The notes beneath the pieces were generated by a model. That model saw nothing but the letters and a program-made list of their open reading frames with translations, was not told the DNA's origin and made no database searches. A DNA stretch of 10,750 bases from Thermoproteota archaeon (lineage in GTDB: Archaea > Thermoproteota > Korarchaeia > Korarchaeales > Korarchaeaceae), in NCBI GenBank assembly GCA_011042755.1, contig DRBY01000018.1, positions 1-10,750 on the forward strand. The letters run 5' to 3'. Numbering within the stretch: position 1 is the stretch's first letter; the number at the start of each line of letters is the position of its first letter. Positions 6,846-10,750 of the stretch are shown in pieces. The position numbers and the translations under genes were made by a program.

Positions 6846-8054
6846 TCACCACCGGGCCTCCTCCAAGGTCAGCGTCAAATCCACACTCACGCCGAACCTA
6901 GAGACCTCCCTTAGGAACGGATCCGGGTCCAAGTCCCTCTCTGGGAGCAGCACGCCCGGTTCAAGCTTGCCGAGACCAATCCACTTTGCAACAGTACACG
7001 CCGGTCCCGCCACGATCACTCCATGGGCTGAGGCTGGTGGGCTGCTCCAGGATCGGGCCACTGCGGTAACTCTTACTGAGCACTCTTTCCCCTCCTTCGA
7101 TCCCTTGGCCTCGACCACTATAGCGTCGATGTCGTTTGGAGACCACTCCTTCCCCCTGTAGGTCTCTCGCACCAGGGCCTTCAGCACCTGCAGGGGAGAG
7201 ACCTTGCATCCCGCAATCTCGACCTCGCTCTCTGAGGCGAACCCCAGCCCTGCGAGCATCTTGTACTTGAGGAATAGCTCTCTGGGGAATGACAGCTTGT
7301 AGTCGACGAGCTTGAGTCCCTTGTCCTTGAACGTCTCTCCAACGCTCCAGGTCTCCTGATGATCTACGTAGTAGCAGGTCTGAACGCCTATCGGCTCGGG
7401 AAATGAGTACTCCTCCTTGCCCCCCATGGGAGGAACCGGCTGCGTCTTGCCCTCGATCCAGATCTCTCCCCCATAGATGAACTCGTCCAGTATGGTCTCG
7501 AGCGAGTACGGCACTGGAAGCGGTATGCCAAGCGACTCGTAGTCTACGAAGTCTACCCAGCCCTCCCTCATCCTTACCTCCCGGACCTCGTCCAGGCAAT
7601 CGGCGGCCAGCCTAGCCAAGACGTTCACGAGCCCTGGGGAGCCCCCAATGCCTGGAACGGCAGCGATCCCCCTCTCCCTGAAGTCGTCGTCGAGTGAGAG
7701 CTGCCACTGGAGGGTCTCCCTGTCGGACCCAAGGTCTATGTATCCCACGCCAGCCTTGAGGGCCGCTCGCGTGACGTAGGGAATGACCTTGAAGAGGGCG
7801 CAGTTCATCACCACGTCGTAGCCAGCGATCAGCTCGGCCGTCCTATCCACATCTCTTGCGTCTACTTCCTTCCACTCTATCTTCCTAGACGGAGACAGCC
7901 TCCTGGCCTCCTCGGCCACCTTCTTGGCCGCTAAGGCGTCAATGTCTGCAACGAGTATCTCTTCAACCTCTGGGCTGAGATCGTCCCTCGCCAGACCCAG
8001 GACGACGACCCTGGAAGTCAGGCCCGCCCCTATCACGACGACTCTGAGAGACAT
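6846..8054 (-). CDS. Saccharopine dehydrogenase-like NAD(P)-dependent oxidoreductase (LYS9-like family)
   Basis: Predicted soluble Rossmann-fold oxidoreductase acting on an amino-acid-type substrate. The 402-residue product opens with VVVIGAGLTSR (residues 5-15), where the third glycine of the usual motif is Ser, as family members often vary there. The acidic end of the second strand, VADID (Asp37), hints at NAD rather than NADP. NCALFKVIPYVTRAALKAG and YIDLGS match the segment behind the nucleotide domain, and PGIGGSPGLVN (134-144) matches the family Gly/Pro loop. Length is normal for the family. Members include saccharopine dehydrogenase, lysine dehydrogenase and many uncharacterised enzymes, so the substrate is not assigned. 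I chose ATG 8054 over GTG 8057, one codon upstream: ATG lies about 26.5 bases from the ATTAAT element, matching a leaderless start. The divergent M20 peptidase gene suggests a shared amino-acid-related role. Confidence 0.85.
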   Translation of the reverse strand: MSLRVVVIGAGLTSRVVVLGLARDDLSPEVEEILVADIDALAAKKVAEEARRLSPSRKIEWKEVDARDVDRTAELIAGYDVVMNCALFKVIPYVTRAALKAGVGYIDLGSDRETLQWQLSLDDDFRERGIAAVPGIGGSPGLVNVLARLAADCLDEVREVRMREGWVDFVDYESLGIPLPVPYSLETILDEFIYGGEIWIEGKTQPVPPMGGKEEYSFPEPIGVQTCYYVDHQETWSVGETFKDKGLKLVDYKLSFPRELFLKYKMLAGLGFASESEVEIAGCKVSPLQVLKALVRETYRGKEWSPNDIDAIVVEAKGSKEGKECSVRVTAVARSWSSPPASAHGVIVAGPACTVAKWIGLGKLEPGVLLPERDLDPDPFLREVSRFGVSVDLTLTLEEARW

Positions 8055-8077
8055 CACGTGACCCTCTGCGCGAGTCT

Positions 8078-8083
8078 ATTAAT
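8078..8083. promoter_or_regulatory. Palindromic TATA-like element between divergent genes
   Basis: ATTAAT reads the same on both strands and is the only AT-rich spot in the short gap. Its centre is 26.5 bases from the dehydrogenase ATG at 8054, the right distance for a leaderless transcript. It is 34.5 bases from the peptidase start at 8115, which would leave a leader of about nine bases. One element may therefore direct transcription both ways. Confidence 0.4.
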
Positions 8084-8100
8084 CGTAGCACAGACCGCCG

Positions 8101-8107
8101 GGAGGGG
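8101..8107 (+). promoter_or_regulatory. Ribosome binding site that selects the TTG start at 8115
   Basis: GGAGGGG lies seven bases before TTG 8115. It is the clearest Shine-Dalgarno site in this part of the window and argues against the in-frame GTG at 8058. Confidence 0.6.
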
Positions 8108-8114
8108 ACCTGCC

Positions 8115-9284
8115 TTGGAGTGGGAGGTAAAGGTTCTCGAGGAACTCGTCAGGTTGGACACAGACGCAACGCTCAGGAAGAACTACGACAAGGCGGCTGA
8201 GATGATCGCTCGATATGCCGAGGAGCTGGGCATGGATGTCAGCATCGTGGGCGACGAGGTTCCCAACGTAGTCGCGAAGTTAGATGTCGGGGCTGAGAAG
8301 GACCTCGCGCTCGTGAGCCACTACGACGTAGTGCCAGCCAAGGGTCCCTGGAAGCTGGTTGACAGGGAGATCGACCCGTTTGAGCCAATCGTGATCGACG
8401 GGAAGCTCTACGGCAGGGGAGCTGCCGACGACAAGTCCGCCATCGCAGCCTCCCTGGGGGCCATCAGAGAACTCAAGGGTGAGAAGCTGAGGTACAACCC
8501 TCTCTTGATCGTGGTTGGAGACGAGGAGGTGGGTGGAACAGGAATCAAGGAGGTCGTAGAAAAGAGGTGCATCACCGGAGACGCGGCCGTCATACTGGAT
8601 GCCTCCATAGAGTACCTCAGCGTCGGGGCCAGCGGCGTGGTCGACGGCTGGATAAAGGTGAAGGGAAAGGGGGGACACGCTGGGTATCCTCACGTGGCTA
8701 GAAACCCGATCTACGGTCTTGTGAGGCTAATCGGGGAGCTGGAGAAGTTCGCCAGCTTTAGGTCCACGAAGCTGTCTGACCTGCCGAGCCCTCCCAGCTC
8801 GCCCATTCAGAGGGTCTGGGGCAGGTTCACCGTCACGATGCTCAGGGCTGGCCAGAAGCACAACGCAATACCGGGAGAGGCTTCCGCTGGCTTCGACATG
8901 CGGCTCTTTCCAGGAGAAGACCTGAACCAAGCACTGGAGGAGCTCAAATCCTTCCTCACGGACGCCGCCTCTAGGCTAGGTCTCGAGGTGGAGCTGGAGA
9001 TCGTGGGAAGCGTGAACGATGGGTGGCGAACTCCTCCCGATCACCCATTCGTGGCGGAGGTTCTCAGCGCAATGGAGAGGGCCATGGGCAAGAGGGCCAT
9101 TGCAGCAGAGCTTGGAGGGAACGACGGCTTCCTGTTCGCTAAGAGAGGAGTGCCAACCGTGGCCATAGGGGCTATCAGAGTTCCCGAGAACAACATCCAC
9201 GCTCCGCTAGAGTTCGTGTACCTAGAGGATGTGGCCGCTCTGAAAAGGCTCATCGTGGAGCTGCTCAAGCCAGGCGCGTCATGA
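8115..9284 (+). CDS. M20-family metallopeptidase / deacylase (ArgE/DapE-like)
   Basis: Predicted cytoplasmic di-zinc amidohydrolase that cleaves an N-acyl amino acid or a peptide. In the 389-residue product the metal site is complete: SHYDVVP (His69, with Asp71), GRGAADDK (bridging Asp105), GDEEVGGTG (catalytic Glu137, ligand Glu138), ILDAS (Asp162) and NNIHAPLEF (His362). A dimerisation domain is inserted between about residues 177 and 290 (KGKGGHAGYPHVARNP). I chose TTG 8115 because GGAGGGG ends seven bases before it and the family usually begins near this point. The GTG at 8058 would add 19 residues with no family match. The substrate cannot be read from the sequence; relatives include ArgE, DapE, LysK, carboxypeptidase G2 and carnosinase-like enzymes. 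Its 3' end overlaps the convergent kinase-like gene by 20 bases. Confidence 0.9.
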   Translation: MEWEVKVLEELVRLDTDATLRKNYDKAAEMIARYAEELGMDVSIVGDEVPNVVAKLDVGAEKDLALVSHYDVVPAKGPWKLVDREIDPFEPIVIDGKLYGRGAADDKSAIAASLGAIRELKGEKLRYNPLLIVVGDEEVGGTGIKEVVEKRCITGDAAVILDASIEYLSVGASGVVDGWIKVKGKGGHAGYPHVARNPIYGLVRLIGELEKFASFRSTKLSDLPSPPSSPIQRVWGRFTVTMLRAGQKHNAIPGEASAGFDMRLFPGEDLNQALEELKSFLTDAASRLGLEVELEIVGSVNDGWRTPPDHPFVAEVLSAMERAMGKRAIAAELGGNDGFLFAKRGVPTVAIGAIRVPENNIHAPLEFVYLEDVAALKRLIVELLKPGAS

Positions 9285-9942
9285 GCCAAGCTACGAGCGA
9301 GACGGCGAATGGGACCTCTAGGTTGTCTTCGACCCCGTAGGCCTCTGAGAAGGCCGCAGCTGCAGCCAGAAGCACCGCCTGGAGAGGAGTCCAGTGCAGT
9401 GAGGCTATGGGCAAGAACACTAAGAATCCGGCCAAGGTTCCCTCCACGGTCGAAGCTGAGGCAAATGGCATTCTCCTCCTTCCGAGACTAGCACCCACCA
9501 GGGCAGAGGCCACGTCTGTAGTCGCGAGAGCGAGGACGCCCCAAACGAAGTTGGACCCAAAGAGGAAGTATGAGATTCCAACGCCGAGTACCCCGTGCAT
9601 CAGGCCGACCCAGCCGGCCCTCTTCTCGTACTCTCTCTCAACCTGCCTAGCGAGGTTCTCAAGCCACCTCACAGCGGCGTCTACCCTCTGTCCCATCGGA
9701 GTCTTTTGAAGCAAAGCCTCTAGCTCTTCAGGGCTTAGAGACACGGCCGGCCCTTTCACTCTAAGGGCGTTCACCCAAGCGACGGCCACCATGAGGAGGC
9801 CGTATATCCAAGTCGGATCGGGTCTCTGGAAGAGGAATAACTTGTCTGGGAGCATAGGAATTACTAGAGCTGGAGAGGCTAGCAGCAGGGTCATGATAGC
9901 GTGTATTGTCTTACGGATGGCCAGATTCTTGAAGTCCTTCAC
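9265..9942 (-). CDS. Dolichol/phytol kinase-like integral membrane protein (COG0170 type)
   Basis: Predicted membrane enzyme of the CTP-dependent polyprenol kinase / phosphatidate cytidylyltransferase-like group, probably acting on isoprenoid alcohols used for lipid or glycan carriers. The family signature is present: TTDVASALVGASLGRRR, then STVEGTLAGF, then EDNLEVPF near the end. Five or six hydrophobic helices are visible, with a charged cytoplasmic insert of about 50 residues after the second one. I start at GTG 9942 (225 residues) because a TTTAAC box lies 25.5 bases upstream, as in front of alaX, and because family members begin close to a KTIHAIM-like first helix. GTG 9990 would give 241 residues with an N-terminal extension that has no visible match, and would leave only seven bases to the divergent methyltransferase start. 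The exact substrate is unknown. Confidence 0.8.
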   Translation of the reverse strand: MKDFKNLAIRKTIHAIMTLLLASPALVIPMLPDKLFLFQRPDPTWIYGLLMVAVAWVNALRVKGPAVSLSPEELEALLQKTPMGQRVDAAVRWLENLARQVEREYEKRAGWVGLMHGVLGVGISYFLFGSNFVWGVLALATTDVASALVGASLGRRRMPFASASTVEGTLAGFLVFLPIASLHWTPLQAVLLAAAAAFSEAYGVEDNLEVPFAVSLVAWLMTRLA

Positions 9943-9964
9943 ACGGATTGCGGGCCTCAGACTT

Positions 9965-9970
9965 GTTAAA
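9965..9970. promoter_or_regulatory. Shared TATA-like box between kinase-like gene and methyltransferase
   Basis: TTTAAC on the minus strand is centred 25.5 bases from GTG 9942, supporting that start as leaderless. The same bases read GTTAAA on the plus strand, about 30 bases from ATG 9998, which would give a very short leader for the methyltransferase. The match to the alaX promoter hexamer adds weight. Confidence 0.45.
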
Positions 9971-9997
9971 GTAGTTCGCCGCTCCGCCACCCTGCTG

Positions 9998-10594
9998 ATG
10001 TCGGGAGAGAGAACGCCGCTGGCCTACCGGATCATCTACTCGCTGAAGCTCAGGGGCGTTTACAGACCGTTGGTGAAGCTCGCGGAGCTAGTTGGACCAG
10101 GGTCAGTAGGAGTAGATGTAGGAGCAGGGTACGGCCTCGCAAGCGAGCTGATAGCCAATAAAGTCGGGCACTTAGTCTTGGTTGAGCTAGATCGCGGAAT
10201 GGCCGTCTCAGCTCACCGCAGACTCATCAAAAAGCCAAACCTGTCTGTAGTGAGAGCAAACGCGTGTTCGCTACCAATAGCTGACGAGATTGCTGACTTC
10301 GTCGTTTTCTTCGACTCTCTGCATCACATAGCCCCCACAGGCCGGGCGCTTGAGGAAGCGGTGAGGGTGTTGAAGCCTGGCGGGATACTCGCCATATACG
10401 ACTTGGATGGCTCTAAGCTCTCGGCAAAGGCGATGAGGCTCTTAGAGCGCGCCTTCGGGCTCCGATCTAGCTATATGACGGAGAGCGAACTTTGCGGTCG
10501 CCTCCACGACCTCGGGGTGATTGTAATCAGCGTGGAGAGAGGATGGGCGGGGCAGCTCGACTTACTCGCGCTGAAACCGCCTAAATCCAGCTAA
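9998..10594 (+). CDS. Class I SAM-dependent methyltransferase
   Basis: A 198-residue Rossmann-fold methyltransferase of the UbiE/Methyltransf_11 type. Motif I is VDVGAGYG (residues 39-46), the acidic ribose-binding end of strand 2 is LVELD (Glu63), the segment FFDSLHHI (104-111) forms the motif II region, and VLKPGGILAIYD (124-135) is the usual post-motif strand. The last part (MTESELCGRLHDLG) also fits the fold. The substrate is not apparent; related archaeal enzymes act on small molecules, quinones or lipids. ATG 9998 is the natural start, because the open frame further upstream runs antisense through the neighbouring kinase-like gene and has no domain match. The gene diverges from that kinase-like gene, so a joint role in isoprenoid or lipid metabolism is possible but unproven. 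It overlaps the end of the next, convergent gene by 14 bases. Confidence 0.88.
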   Translation: MSGERTPLAYRIIYSLKLRGVYRPLVKLAELVGPGSVGVDVGAGYGLASELIANKVGHLVLVELDRGMAVSAHRRLIKKPNLSVVRANACSLPIADEIADFVVFFDSLHHIAPTGRALEEAVRVLKPGGILAIYDLDGSKLSAKAMRLLERAFGLRSSYMTESELCGRLHDLGVIVISVERGWAGQLDLLALKPPKSS

Positions 10595-10750
10595 CGTCTA
10601 CTCTTGTCTCTAGATCCCAAATTAGGCCTTTCGGGATCTTAGAGGGGCCTTGGAATAGTGTGGAGGCCCCCGCCGACGCTGAGGCAAACTTCGAGGCTTC
10701 CCTCAAGGAATCGCCCTCGGCTAGAGCCACAGCCAGTGCGGCCGTGAACA
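10581..10750 (-). CDS. PfkB-family carbohydrate kinase, C-terminal fragment (5' part beyond right edge)
   Basis: The minus-strand frame is open from the right edge to a TAG at 10583-10581 and gives about 55 residues. It begins FTAALAVALAEGDSLREASKF, which matches the helix directly after the catalytic GAGD(x)F motif of ribokinase/PfkB sugar kinases; the catalytic Asp lies just outside the window. The remaining residues continue into the usual Ala/Ser-rich helix (ASASAGAS) and a short tail. Sugar or nucleoside specificity cannot be told from this part. The stop codon lies inside the end of the convergent methyltransferase gene. Confidence 0.75.
   Translation of the reverse strand, partial: FTAALAVALAEGDSLREASKFASASAGASTLFQGPSKIPKGLIWDLETRVDVSWI

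Noticed and set aside
8058..8114. GTG start at 8058 for the M20 peptidase
   Set aside because: The added 19 residues match nothing in the family, the GTG has no ribosome site, and TTG 8115 has a strong one at seven bases.
9791..9997. Upstream extension of the methyltransferase frame to an ATG at 9791
   Set aside because: It would run about 200 bases antisense through the kinase-like gene. The methyltransferase fold is complete from ATG 9998.

Overview
The window looks like chromosomal DNA from a thermophilic archaeon. The evidence is an archaeal-type SMC/ScpA/ScpB set, a free-standing AlaX-M editing protein, a CTP-kinase-like membrane protein, arginine coded mostly by AGG/AGA, many Glu/Arg/Lys-rich proteins, and TATA-like boxes about 25 bases upstream of several start codons, which suggests leaderless transcripts. 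GC looks high, in the upper fifties percent by eye. The lineage cannot be fixed from the sequence. A TACK-group archaeon such as a korarchaeote or a relative is a reasonable guess, but only a guess. I see no insertion sequence, integrase, CRISPR array, tRNA or rRNA.

Positions 6640 down to 1 (minus strand) hold six tightly packed co-directional genes. In transcription order they are: alaX (AlaX-M type tRNA editing hydrolase); a secreted, membrane-anchored protein with a cytoplasmic winged helix; a short SMC ATPase of 780 residues; scpA (kleisin); scpB; and a large coiled-coil, proline-rich protein of unknown function that runs off the left edge. Gaps or overlaps between the first five genes are 14 and 8 bases, then overlaps. 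The last gene follows a 57-base gap that may hold its own promoter. The core is a loop-forming condensin-type complex for chromosome organisation and segregation. The membrane-tethered DNA-binding-like protein just before SMC and the large coiled-coil protein just after ScpB are candidate accessory partners.

Two genes in this operon have a start-codon problem. The scpA frame clearly codes for kleisin sequence about 50 codons upstream of its first ATG/GTG/TTG codon. The coiled-coil gene likewise seems to code upstream of its first canonical start. In each case a CTG with a purine-rich Shine-Dalgarno-like stretch lies at the expected place. A frameshift or sequence error is the alternative.

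Positions 6641-6845 are a 205-base intergenic region. It carries the likely leaderless promoter of the alaX operon and no gene that I can support. Positions 6846-9284 hold a divergent pair: a saccharopine-dehydrogenase-like oxidoreductase (minus) and an M20-family metallopeptidase (plus), separated by a short region with an ATTAAT palindrome that could serve as a TATA element in both directions. Positions 9265-10594 hold a second divergent pair: a dolichol/phytol-kinase-like membrane protein (minus) and a small class I SAM methyltransferase (plus), again sharing a TATA-like box. The right edge contains the C-terminal end of a PfkB-family sugar kinase (minus).
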